From the NCBI GenBank assembly GCA_023426125.1, contig JAFABI010000054.1, positions 1 through 64,000 of the forward strand: a stretch of DNA of 64,000 bases, read 5' to 3'. Source of the DNA: Bacillota bacterium. Its GTDB lineage: Bacteria > Bacillota > Clostridia > Acetivibrionales > DTU013. Shown one piece after another: positions 7,936 through 15,364 of the stretch; positions within the stretch are counted from its first letter, which is position 1, and each line of letters opens with the position of its first letter. The translations under genes were made by a program, and so were the position numbers. The notes beneath the pieces were generated by a model that saw only the letters and a program-made list of their open reading frames with translations, was not told the DNA's origin and did not search any database.

Positions 7936-8958
7936 ATGAGCCTGGATATACTTAAAGATGACTTGAAGAACAATAAAATAAGGACTCTGTACCTGTTCTA
8001 CGGGCCGGAGGAGTACTTGAAGAAGCATTTCGCCGACAGCATTGAAAAAAGCCTTCTTACAGCGGATTTGAAAGCTTTGAACAAAGTAGTGCTGGAAGGC
8101 AAGGCTGAAATAAGCAGAATTACGGATCATTGTGAGACACTGCCCGTGTTTTCTGAAAGAAAACTGGTTATCGTTAAAAACTCAAGTCTGTTCAAGCCCG
8201 GAAAGAAAACCGCAGACACCGCAAAAAAAGGGAAGCCGGCAAAGGATGACCTGTCGGCGCTGCTTCAGGATTTGCCTGCGCACGTCTGCCTTATTTTCTA
8301 TGAACAGGAGATCGATAAACGGATAAAAGCGGTTGATGTGATTAAAAAGCAGGGGCTGATAGTGGAATTCGCTTACCAGAAACCGGATGAGCTTACCCGA
8401 TGGGTCATCAAAAGATTCAGGGCAGCAGGCGCAGAAATTGACCAGGCTACGGCTTCCCGGCTGGTGGAAAACTGTGAGCAGGGTATGACGGAAATACTGA
8501 ACGAAGTGGAAAAGCTCACGGCTTATCTTGGAGGCAAGCAAAAAGTAAGTTTTGAGGATATTGAGAAGGTTTGCACGAAGTCCATAAAAAGCAGGGTTTT
8601 CGACCTGACGGACGCAATCTCGGAGAAAAACAGCAGCAAGGCATTGAAACTATTAAACGACATGGTGATATTAAAGGAACCGGTTCCCAAAATATTGTTT
8701 ATGATCGCCAGGCAGTTCAGGCAGATCCTGCAGGTGAAGCTTTTGCACGCGGAGGGCTCCAATAATGGGGAGATAGCTTCAAAGCTTGGTTTAACCCCAT
8801 TTATCGCAGGAAAGATACTTAAGCAGGCGGGCAGCTTTAGTGTTGAAAGGCTTAAAAAAGCAATGGAGGAATGCCTTGAATTTGATATTGCCGTAAAGAC
8901 TGGAAAGCTTGAGGATATGACGGCTGCCCAACTGCTGATTATAGAGTTTTCCAGGTAG
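7936..8958 (+). CDS. holA: DNA polymerase III delta subunit
   Basis: A 340-residue clamp-loader subunit that opens the sliding clamp. It begins MSLDILKDDL and has the LYLFYGPEEYLKKHFAD segment (degenerate P-loop region), the central CEQGMTEILNEVEKLTAYL block and a C-terminal helical collar region with FMIARQFRQILQVKLL. The length matches the family. Start codon ATG follows GGAGGGC. It lies 51 nt downstream of comEC, the standard Firmicutes order, where rpsT normally follows directly. Here about 1.6 kb of unusual material (a small membrane ORF, a sigma factor module and a structured RNA) separates holA from rpsT. Confidence 0.95.
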   Translation: MSLDILKDDLKNNKIRTLYLFYGPEEYLKKHFADSIEKSLLTADLKALNKVVLEGKAEISRITDHCETLPVFSERKLVIVKNSSLFKPGKKTADTAKKGKPAKDDLSALLQDLPAHVCLIFYEQEIDKRIKAVDVIKKQGLIVEFAYQKPDELTRWVIKRFRAAGAEIDQATASRLVENCEQGMTEILNEVEKLTAYLGGKQKVSFEDIEKVCTKSIKSRVFDLTDAISEKNSSKALKLLNDMVILKEPVPKILFMIARQFRQILQVKLLHAEGSNNGEIASKLGLTPFIAGKILKQAGSFSVERLKKAMEECLEFDIAVKTGKLEDMTAAQLLIIEFSR

Positions 8959-9189
8959 AAGCGCGGAAGCTGTTCTTTTCCGCTTCTTCCGCAAATGACG
9001 GCGGTCAAGGCTGCGTTTGCAGAAAATTACGGCGGAAGTGATATTTTCATTCGTGCTTAGCAGCACTACTTTTTTACCTCTTGCCGCCCCATGCATTTTT
9101 GCAGCGATTCCCAGAAGCAGAGAGAGCAGAGTCACCAGCTTCACCAAAAAGTCCAGATATGGAAGACACCGATTAAAGAACTCCAACAT
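8791..9189 (-). CDS. Small membrane-type protein extended through a repeat element
   Basis: A 132-codon frame with an excellent ribosome binding site (AAAGGAGGT, 7 nt before the ATG). The first 44 residues (MLEFFNRCLPYLDFLVKL...) form one hydrophobic helix and a basic tail, plausible for a small membrane protein. From about residue 44 the frame enters repeat copy 1 of family F and then runs antisense into the 3' end of holA, giving a basic, low-complexity tail that does not look like a real domain. I infer that a small gene lost its native C-terminus when the repeat inserted. Function unknown. Confidence 0.5.
   Translation of the reverse strand: MLEFFNRCLPYLDFLVKLVTLLSLLLGIAAKMHGAARGKKVVLLSTNENITSAVIFCKRSLDRRHLRKKRKRTASALLPGKLYNQQLGSRHILKLSSLYGNIKFKAFLHCFFKPFNTKAARLLKYLSCDKWG
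8957..9060. repeat. Repeat family F, copy 1
   Basis: The minus-strand sequence reads AGCAC..GAAAATATCACTTCCGC..TTTTCTGCAAACGC, matching 29117-29181 (AGCACTGAAAATATTACTTCCGC..TTTTCTGCAAATGC) with few differences, and both contain GCAAA/TTTGC inverted arms around a GC-rich centre. It follows the holA stop directly and lies inside the minus-strand ORF described next. Confidence 0.7.
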
Positions 9190-9315
9190 GGAATTACCTC
9201 CTTTCATTTTTTGACTGGCCCGGGTCACTACTTCCTACATATAATTTAACTGCATCAAAGGGCATTTGTTACCGTGAATAAGAATAATTTACCATAATAA
9301 TATTTTTTTTACATC

Positions 9316-9348
9316 ATTGTAACTTGTCAATAATTTCCCTGTTTAATA
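9316..9348 (+). promoter_or_regulatory. Candidate autoregulated promoter of the sigma factor gene
   Basis: ATTGTAAC (9316-9323), exactly 16 nt, then TGTTTAATA (9340-9348). The same pair of words with the same spacing occurs at 10033-10065 before the next gene. The layout resembles an ECF -35/-10 promoter, which ECF factors commonly use to control themselves. Confidence 0.55.
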
Positions 9349-9381
9349 AAATAGGACAATTTGTCCGGGGGAGGTGATAGT

Positions 9382-10011
9382 ATGTGCAAATTGCCTGAGC
9401 ATAGTGTTGAAGAGCAGATCGCTTGCTACAGGAAAACCATCGAGGCCACTGTGAAAACTAAACTGCGTACATACTGGAATTCTGGTTATGACCTTCATAC
9501 AGCGGAAGAAGATATTATTGGCAACGTTTATGAAAAAATTATCAGAATACTCAATAAATTCCCCGAAAAGAAGTTGAATTCGTCATACCTGCAAAAAGTA
9601 GTCAATTCCTGTGTTGTGAACTATTATCAGATGGAACGGAAGCATATCTCCAACAGGGTCGGCTATGAGAATGACTTCTGCGGATACAGGAAAGGCAGCG
9701 ACGGGAAAACCGCAAGTCCGGAGTACGGCAGGGAGGACTGCAATCTTGAGCGGATCTCCGAGCATTCCGCATTTTCGGAGTATATCGAAATGCTTTATAT
9801 GGAAATCGAAAAGTTGAATGAGCAGGATCGGATACTATTTATTCTGGCAAGGTATCGGGGAAAAACCATTAAGGAACTAAGCGAGTTGACCGGCCTTACT
9901 GCAAACAATATCAAGGTAAGGCTCTTCAGGATAAGGTCAAAGCTGGCAAAAGCCGTTCTGGGAGACAGATACCGGCCTGTGAAGAAATCGGGAAAGCATA
10001 TTTGCATATAA
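9382..10011 (+). CDS. ECF-like RNA polymerase sigma factor
   Basis: A 209-residue sigma-70 family protein with only regions 2 and 4. Region 2 covers about 12-80 (TAEEDIIGNVYEKIIRIL, then SSYLQKVVNSCVVNYYQMERK). After a polar linker (about 80-130), region 4 covers 140-200 and has a helix-turn-helix: LNEQDRILFILARYRG, KTIKELSELTGLTANNIK, VRLFRIRSKLAKA. It should direct RNA polymerase to a small regulon. The start at 9382 follows GGGGGAGGTGATAG; a TTG upstream is less likely. The gene downstream shares a promoter-like motif. No classic anti-sigma factor with a membrane helix is next to it. It is inserted between holA and rpsT. Confidence 0.9.
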   Translation: MCKLPEHSVEEQIACYRKTIEATVKTKLRTYWNSGYDLHTAEEDIIGNVYEKIIRILNKFPEKKLNSSYLQKVVNSCVVNYYQMERKHISNRVGYENDFCGYRKGSDGKTASPEYGREDCNLERISEHSAFSEYIEMLYMEIEKLNEQDRILFILARYRGKTIKELSELTGLTANNIKVRLFRIRSKLAKAVLGDRYRPVKKSGKHICI

Positions 10012-10032
10012 AGAAGATAATATTCTTAAAAA

Positions 10033-10065
10033 ATTGTAACCTTTCTGAAATACATTTGTTATAAT
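10033..10065 (+). promoter_or_regulatory. Second copy of the putative ECF promoter
   Basis: ATTGTAAC (10033-10040), 16 nt, then TGTTATAAT (10057-10065). It matches the element at 9316-9348 in both words and spacing, and lies 86 nt before the 72-residue gene and about 300 nt before the structured RNA. The TTATAAT part could also serve sigma-A. Confidence 0.55.
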
Positions 10066-10150
10066 CCATAGGAAATACAGAAATAAATCATTTGCAGGCT
10101 GCCGTTTCCAGGTTTTTAATTGTAGGGTGGACCTGGCTGGAGGAGGTAAT

Positions 10151-10369
10151 ATGATGGACCAATCAACCAAGTTGTCAGTCCAGAAAGGAGGAGGATGTGA
10201 AAGAGAAGATAAAATCAACGATACCATCGGGCTGGATCCCATACTGGATTTTTTAATTGATGCAGCCATTGTGGAGTGGGTGGAGGCACACCCAGGGGAA
10301 ATAAGCAGATACGGTGATGCCGACTGCATTTGCAAGTTTTTCGGTAATTCAAAAGTGATTTATTTATAA
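10151..10369 (+). CDS. Small acidic protein downstream of the sigma factor
   Basis: A 72-residue protein of unknown function beginning MMDQSTKLSVQKGG. It has an acidic helical centre (DPILDFLIDAAIVEWVEAHPGE) and two cysteines in CDADCIC-like context near the end (ADCICKFFG). The ribosome binding site GGAGGAGGTAAT is very strong. No membrane helix or known motif is visible. Position after the sigma factor and the shared promoter motif suggest it belongs to the same regulon and may modulate the sigma factor; that is inference. Its stop codon lies inside the 5' arm of the closing stem of the RNA that follows. Confidence 0.7.
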   Translation: MMDQSTKLSVQKGGGCEREDKINDTIGLDPILDFLIDAAIVEWVEAHPGEISRYGDADCICKFFGNSKVIYL

Positions 10370-10564
10370 CGAGGCCCCAAAATGTCTCCCACCTCTGTAG
10401 GTGGCAGGTACCGAATTGGTTTTCAGGCGGTGAGCATATCTCCCGCCTGGGATGCATGGGCGAACAGCAAGCTTTAGCTTGCGATCAGTCTCGTTGAAAC
10501 TCCGCTATGGTAAGAAAATTTTTCTACAACCGAAAGATTTCCTTTTGAATTAGGTCGTTATAAA
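10363..10564 (+). ncRNA. Structured non-coding RNA candidate, about 200 nt (raiA-motif-like?)
   Basis: The ends TTTATAACGA (10363-10372) and TCGTTATAAA (10555-10564) are perfectly complementary over 10 bp. Inside are three clean hairpins: CCACCT/AGGTGG (10389-10404), CAGGCGG/CCGCCTG (10424-10449) and GCAAGC/GCTTGC (10467-10482). A further GGTAAGAAAA/TTTTTCTAC arm lies near 10519-10537. Between them are unpaired, conserved-looking stretches such as GATGCATGGGCGAACA and CAGTCTCGTTGAAACTCC. An intrinsic terminator follows within a few bases. No open reading frame fits. Size and multi-stem design recall the raiA motif RNAs of Clostridia, but I am not certain of that family. It may share the transcript of the small gene upstream. 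Confidence 0.6.
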
Positions 10565-10567
10565 ATA

Positions 10568-10592
10568 AAAAAACGTACTCAGTACGTTTTTT
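10568..10592. terminator. Bidirectional terminator
   Basis: ACGTAC/GTACGT stem flanked by an A run on the left and a T run on the right. It can end the structured RNA on the plus strand and rpsT on the minus strand. Confidence 0.85.
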
Positions 10593-10609
10593 GTATGTCT
10601 TGTGTTCAA

Positions 10610-10870
10610 TTATTTCGCTGCGTTCAATGCCTTCGCCAGCTTGGATTTCCTTCTCGCAGCGGTGTTTTTGTGAAGTATGTTTTTGGATGCCGCCTTGTCT
10701 ATGATGCCTGCAGTTGTATTCAATACTGCCGGAGCCGATGCATCCTTCTTTTCAATGACTTCGCTGCATTTCTTTATCGCAGTTTTCAAAGCCGATTTCT
10801 TAATTGTATTCTTAACAGTCTTGGTCTCTGTAACTTTCACTCTTTTTATCGCGGATTTAATATTAGGCAA
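10610..10870 (-). CDS. rpsT: 30S ribosomal protein S20
   Basis: An 86-residue basic helical protein (MPNIKSAIKRVKVTETKT..., ending SKLAKALNAAK) that binds the 5' domain of 16S rRNA early in 30S assembly. The start is a TTG at 10870 preceded by GGAGGTGAAAGG; the reading frame stays open upstream but that part overlaps the promoter region. S20 with a TTG start is common and is often linked to autoregulation. It is divergent from gpr, the conserved clostridial arrangement. Confidence 0.95.
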   Translation of the reverse strand: MPNIKSAIKRVKVTETKTVKNTIKKSALKTAIKKCSEVIEKKDASAPAVLNTTAGIIDKAASKNILHKNTAARRKSKLAKALNAAK

Positions 10871-10923
10871 ACCTTTCACCTCCTGCGTTACGGAATTTTG
10901 CCGGCTTTTTACCGACATCGAAT

Positions 10924-10952
10924 ATTCTACCATGAAAAATTTGAAAAAGCAA
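10924..10952 (-). promoter_or_regulatory. rpsT promoter
   Basis: On the minus strand TTGCTT (10952-10947), 17 nt, TAGAAT (10929-10924), 54 nt upstream of the TTG start. Confidence 0.6.
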
Positions 10953-11049
10953 GGGAAAAGATTTTTACACAGTTTTTTTTTAAGCATTTTTTACGGCGGT
11001 TTTAAATTCGCATACGATACTTTCGTCTTTGGGCGAACCACATGGGCAA

Positions 11050-11074
11050 TTCAAATTTGACTGGCAAATTTGAA
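11050..11074. repeat. Short perfect inverted repeat between rpsT and gpr
   Basis: TTCAAATTTG, 5-nt loop, CAAATTTGAA. It lies 76 nt before the gpr start. It could be a protein binding site or the end of an unknown small transcript; there is no T run. Confidence 0.4.
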
Positions 11075-11149
11075 AAAGGGGGGAAGTGAATTTTCTTTTC
11101 GCTTTGTGGGAAAATAGAGTAACAAAGAGCTTAGAAAGGGATTGATTTG

Positions 11150-12187
11150 ATGATTTCAAATGCAGCTGCGGATTCCAGGTCCGGAATTAAGCCGGAAACA
11201 AGGAGCAAAAGGACGGACCTTACGCTGGAAGCACATGAACTGATAAAGGAAAAGGCGGCAAAAGAAAACGCTTCCCGGGGAACACCGGGAGTGGAGGTCG
11301 AAAACGCCGGAGATGATGCGATCAAGGTAACAAGGGTAAGGGTCACTTCACCCACCGGGGAAGCGGCAATCGGAAAACCCATGGGGAATTATATCACCCT
11401 TGAAGTACCCGGACTGAGGGAAAATGACCAGGTCCTGTATGAGAATACCTGCAAGGCTCTTGCTACAGAGCTGGCGAGCATACTTAAACTGGAGGAAAAG
11501 TCCACGATTCTTATTGTCGGCCTCGGAAACTGGAATGTTACTCCGGATGCACTCGGCCCGAAGGTCGTATCCAGCGTTATGGTAACAAGGCATTTGCTGG
11601 AATATGTCCCGGAACAGGTGGACAAGGGTGTCAGGCCAGTATGTGCAGTAGCGCCGGGGGTTTTAGGAATTACCGGGATTGAAACCGGAGAAATCATCCG
11701 GGGGATTGTGGACAGGATCAAGCCGGATTTTGTTATTGCCATTGATGCATTGGCCTCAAGAAAAATGGAGCGCGTCAACACCACAATCCAGATAGCAGAT
11801 ACAGGCATTGCGCCAGGGTCGGGCGTGGGAAACAAAAGGATGGAGATTTCCAGGGATACCCTTGGGATACCTGTCATTGCCATCGGTGTTCCTACGGTCG
11901 TGGATGCGGCTACAATGGCCAACGACACCATTGATCTGGTGCTGGACAGCATGATCGAACAGGCGCCGCAAGGTACGGATTTTTATACAATGATGAAAAG
12001 CATCGACAGGAATGAAAAGTATCAGATGATCCAGGAAGTTCTGAAGCCGTACATCGGAAACCTGATTGTCACACCTAAGGAAATCGACGAGGTCGTCGAG
12101 AAGATCTCAAAAGTCATAGCAAATGGTTTGAATATTGCATTACACCAGGGTATTACCTTAAATGATGTAAACCGGTATGTGAATTGA
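11150..12187 (+). CDS. gpr: Germination protease (GPR)
   Basis: A 345-residue member of aspartic-type peptidase family A25. It degrades small acid-soluble spore proteins when spores germinate, freeing DNA and amino acids. It is made as a zymogen in the forespore; the N-terminal approximately 15 residues (around MISNAAADSRSG) would be the propeptide removed during maturation. Conserved blocks seen are VGLGNWNVTPDALGP, APGVLGITGIETGEI, PDFVIAIDALASR and PGSGVGNKR. The start ATG follows AAAGGG. spoIIP, the usual next gene, is absent; an M50 protease gene follows instead. Sigma-G control is expected from the family, but I could not identify a convincing site. Confidence 0.95.
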   Translation: MISNAAADSRSGIKPETRSKRTDLTLEAHELIKEKAAKENASRGTPGVEVENAGDDAIKVTRVRVTSPTGEAAIGKPMGNYITLEVPGLRENDQVLYENTCKALATELASILKLEEKSTILIVGLGNWNVTPDALGPKVVSSVMVTRHLLEYVPEQVDKGVRPVCAVAPGVLGITGIETGEIIRGIVDRIKPDFVIAIDALASRKMERVNTTIQIADTGIAPGSGVGNKRMEISRDTLGIPVIAIGVPTVVDAATMANDTIDLVLDSMIEQAPQGTDFYTMMKSIDRNEKYQMIQEVLKPYIGNLIVTPKEIDEVVEKISKVIANGLNIALHQGITLNDVNRYVN

Positions 12188-12434
12188 TTTATGCCATTGC
12201 AGGATGCGGGTGTAACCACTGGGGGCAGCGGCATTCTTTGCTGTGTTTAGTAAATAATGAAACAATGGATAAATTCCCCGAAGATTTCCTTAACAGTTTT
12301 CTGGTGAGGGTATAAAGGCGAAGCAAGATGATAGATCCCGCCGTCGATAAGCTGAATTTTTCCCCTGGGAAAAGCTTTATTTTTTTTGCCGGAAACAGTA
12401 TAATCTTATCGTTAGTATATTTTGTGAGGTTACA

Positions 12435-13151
12435 ATGAAACAGACGGGTAAATATCTGATCATACTGGTTGCAGCCGTGGCTTTATGGAATACGGTGATT
12501 ATGAAGCCTTTAAAGCTTTTCGCCGTATTTCTCCATGAACTGGGCCATTCGCTGATGGCAGTGATTTTTGGCTATGGGATACAAGGGCTGCGGATTAATC
12601 TGAATGAGAGCGGCTATGCGCTGACGCTTCCCAAAAACGGCTTTTCCGCTTTTATGATAGCAAACGGCGGATATCTGGGCAGTCTTGTTTTTGCGCTTTT
12701 AATCCTTTATCTCAAGCGGACTCCGCTCAAAAAGTTTATTCTTGGTTCTATTGCCATCCTCCTTCTGGGAGTTTCCATCAAATATGGGGAGTCTTTTTTC
12801 ACCATACTTTATTCTGCGATTTTTGCAGGTTTTGTCCTGGTGCTATACATGGTGCATAATGACAAGCTGAATGAATGGGTTATTGACATTATCGGCATAT
12901 CAAGCGTCGCATATGCCGTTTATGACACCTTTGTGGATACGGTGCTGTTGCAGCTCAATTTAAAACTGCATATCATCCAGGGCTGGAAAACATCACAACC
13001 GGTGACGGATGCGGTACAGCTGCAAAACATGACCCAGATCCCTGCTTTTGTCTGGGGACTGCTTTGGCTTGTCATCTCGCTTTTTGCAGTCAATATGGTA
13101 TTGTTGAAAGGCAAATCTTCAAGATCAGGTAAAAGAAATTATAATAAATAG
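12435..13151 (+). CDS. M50B-type membrane metallopeptidase-like protein
   Basis: A 238-residue polytopic membrane protein. The zinc site HELGH (residues 34-38) sits at the end of the first membrane helix as in site-2-protease-like proteins of the M50B group (PF13398-like). Helices follow at about 73-90, 98-116, 120-138 and 208-228. The second metal-binding motif is not obvious to me, so activity is uncertain. The substrate is unknown; in spore formers, related proteins process sigma factor precursors, but this one is not SpoIVFB by its layout. ATG preceded by GTGAGG. Confidence 0.8.
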   Translation: MKQTGKYLIILVAAVALWNTVIMKPLKLFAVFLHELGHSLMAVIFGYGIQGLRINLNESGYALTLPKNGFSAFMIANGGYLGSLVFALLILYLKRTPLKKFILGSIAILLLGVSIKYGESFFTILYSAIFAGFVLVLYMVHNDKLNEWVIDIIGISSVAYAVYDTFVDTVLLQLNLKLHIIQGWKTSQPVTDAVQLQNMTQIPAFVWGLLWLVISLFAVNMVLLKGKSSRSGKRNYNK

Positions 13152-13236
13152 CGGGGGTCAATGACATTTTATAGAATACCACTGCGAATACTACTAGCTA
13201 CAAGCTTTATGGATTATGATACGGGAGGCTGGCTTA

Positions 13237-15234
13237 ATGGATAATACCGAGCAGAGGATCAAGGAATTAAGAGAAAACTTGAATTATCACAACTATTGGT
13301 ATTACGTTTTGGATAATCCGGAAATCAGTGATTATGAATATGATATGTTATACCGGGAGCTTGAGGAGTTGGAAGCCGGCCGGCCGGACCTTGTAACGGA
13401 GGATTCACCTACGCAGCGGGTGGGTGGGCAGCCGCTGGAGGGCTTCGAAAAGGTGGTGCACCAGGTAAAAATGCTGAGTCTTGCCGACGTATTCAGCCCG
13501 GAAGAGCTTTACGCCTTTGACCAGCGTGTCCGGAATGCGCTGGATACAGATATGGTAGAGTATGAGGTGGAAAAAAAGATTGACGGGCTCTCGGTTTCTC
13601 TGGAGTATGTCAACGGCAGATTCGTGCGAGGGGCTACCCGCGGCGACGGACTGGTGGGGGAGGACGTAACGCAGAATCTGAAAACCGTTAAGTCCATTCC
13701 CTTGCGCTTGAAAGAGGACATTCCCCTGCTTATTGTAAGAGGAGAAGTTTTCATTCCGAAAGAGGATTTCCTGAAAATGAATGAAGAGCAGGAAGAGCTG
13801 GGCCACCCTCTTTTTGCCAATCCGAGGAACGCCGCGGCAGGTTCCCTCCGGCAGCTTGACCCCAGGATAACGTCAAAAAGGAAGCTGGACATTTATGTAT
13901 TCACCATTCAAAGGGTGGAAGGAAGAACCTTCGAAACTCATTCCGCAGGACTGGAATTTCTTAAGGATATGGGCTTCAAGACAAGCCCGGACATTAAGAT
14001 TTGCAGGGGAATCGACGAGGTTCTGAAGGAAATTTCCAGGATAGGGGAAACGCGCGGAGATTTTACATTTGAAATTGACGGAGCGGTGGTGAATGTCAAT
14101 TTTCTTGCGCAGCGTGAAATATTGGGAAGTACGACGAAAACGCCCAGATGGTCTGCGGCATATAAATACCCTGCGGAAAAGAAGCAGACGAAAATAAGGG
14201 AAATATGGGTGAATGTAGGGCGGACAGGTGTGCTGACGCCCAACGCGGTACTCGACCCGGTGAAGCTTGCCGGGACTACCGTAAGCAGAGCCACGCTGCA
14301 CAACATGGACTATATCAAAGAAAAACAGATTATGATCGGAGATACGGCCTGGGTCCAAAAAGCCGGTGATATTATTCCGGAAGTCCTGGAAGTGGTTTTT
14401 GACAAGCGGACCGGCGAGGAAAAGGAATTCGTCATGCCTGAACGATGTCCTGTTTGCGGTTCGGAGGTTGTCCGGGAGGAAGGTGAAGCGGCCTTCAGGT
14501 GTACGGGGATCGAGTGCCCTGCACAGCTTTCCCGGAGCATTGAGCATTTTGTTTCCAGGGACGCCATGAACATCGACGGCCTTGGGCCTGCCATTATCCA
14601 GGCGCTGCTGGACGGCGGCTTTATAACGGGGATTGCCGATCTGTATTATTTGCACGAGAGAAGGGACGAACTGGAGAATATGGAGAGGATGGGCAGGAAG
14701 TCCGTGGAAAACCTGCTGAATTCCATTGAAAGATCCAGGCAAAACAATATAGACCGGCTCATTTACGGTTTCGGAATAAGGCACATCGGCTTGCGGGCGG
14801 CTCAATTGCTAAGTGAAAACTTTGAGTCGATTGACGCACTGCGGCAGGCCGGTGTGGAGGAAATCGCCGGCATTTATGAATTCGGGATGAAGACGGCGCA
14901 AAGTGTTGTGACTTTTTTTAAACAGGAACAGACCACCGATACGGTTGAAAAACTTAAGACTGCCGGTGTGAATCTGACAAGCTCGGGGAAAAAGCAGCTG
15001 AAGGATAGCAGATTCGAGGGCCTTACCTTTGTTCTGACCGGTACGCTGCCAACTTACAGCAGGGCGGAGGCTGGTGAGATTATCGAGAGCTACGGCGGCA
15101 AGACCTCCGGAAGCGTCTCGAAGAAGACGGACTATGTACTGGCGGGGGAAGAAGCCGGAAGCAAGCTTGACAAAGCGCAGCAGCTGGGTGTGAAGGTGAT
15201 AGACGAGGCTGAGTTCAGGCAGATGCTCGAGTGA
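13237..15234 (+). CDS. ligA: NAD-dependent DNA ligase
   Basis: A 665-residue enzyme that seals nicks using NAD. Order: domain Ia (1-70, with HNYWYYVLDNPEISDYEYD), adenylation domain with the active lysine K114 in EKKIDG, the OB fold (about 315-395), a zinc finger with CPVC and CTGIEC (about 403-427), helix-hairpin-helix repeats (about 430-580), and a C-terminal BRCT domain (about 590-665). All core motifs look intact. The start at 13237 follows GGGAGG; an upstream TTG-type start is unnecessary. pcrA, its usual partner, is not next to it. Confidence 0.97.
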   Translation: MDNTEQRIKELRENLNYHNYWYYVLDNPEISDYEYDMLYRELEELEAGRPDLVTEDSPTQRVGGQPLEGFEKVVHQVKMLSLADVFSPEELYAFDQRVRNALDTDMVEYEVEKKIDGLSVSLEYVNGRFVRGATRGDGLVGEDVTQNLKTVKSIPLRLKEDIPLLIVRGEVFIPKEDFLKMNEEQEELGHPLFANPRNAAAGSLRQLDPRITSKRKLDIYVFTIQRVEGRTFETHSAGLEFLKDMGFKTSPDIKICRGIDEVLKEISRIGETRGDFTFEIDGAVVNVNFLAQREILGSTTKTPRWSAAYKYPAEKKQTKIREIWVNVGRTGVLTPNAVLDPVKLAGTTVSRATLHNMDYIKEKQIMIGDTAWVQKAGDIIPEVLEVVFDKRTGEEKEFVMPERCPVCGSEVVREEGEAAFRCTGIECPAQLSRSIEHFVSRDAMNIDGLGPAIIQALLDGGFITGIADLYYLHERRDELENMERMGRKSVENLLNSIERSRQNNIDRLIYGFGIRHIGLRAAQLLSENFESIDALRQAGVEEIAGIYEFGMKTAQSVVTFFKQEQTTDTVEKLKTAGVNLTSSGKKQLKDSRFEGLTFVLTGTLPTYSRAEAGEIIESYGGKTSGSVSKKTDYVLAGEEAGSKLDKAQQLGVKVIDEAEFRQMLE

Positions 15235-15271
15235 AAGCAGGCTTGGTGGAAAAAGTAAAAAGCCGATAAAA

Positions 15272-15300
15272 AGAAAAAGCCTTAACGGCTTTTTTCTTTT
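15272..15300. terminator. Terminator between ligA and glnS
   Basis: AAAAGCC, TTAAC loop, GGCTTTT followed by more T on the right and preceded by A on the left, so it can stop both convergent genes. Confidence 0.8.
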
Positions 15301-15364
15301 TTTAGAAGTACTGAAAATATCAGCAAAAGTTCTATTTTTACCGGTGCTTAACGGCTTTATCTCT

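Noticed and set aside
10595..11005. Plus-strand frames over rpsT
   Set aside because: Antisense to S20, which is unmistakable on the minus strand.
13873..14805. 310-codon frame antisense to ligA
   Set aside because: Shadow of ligA; no family features.
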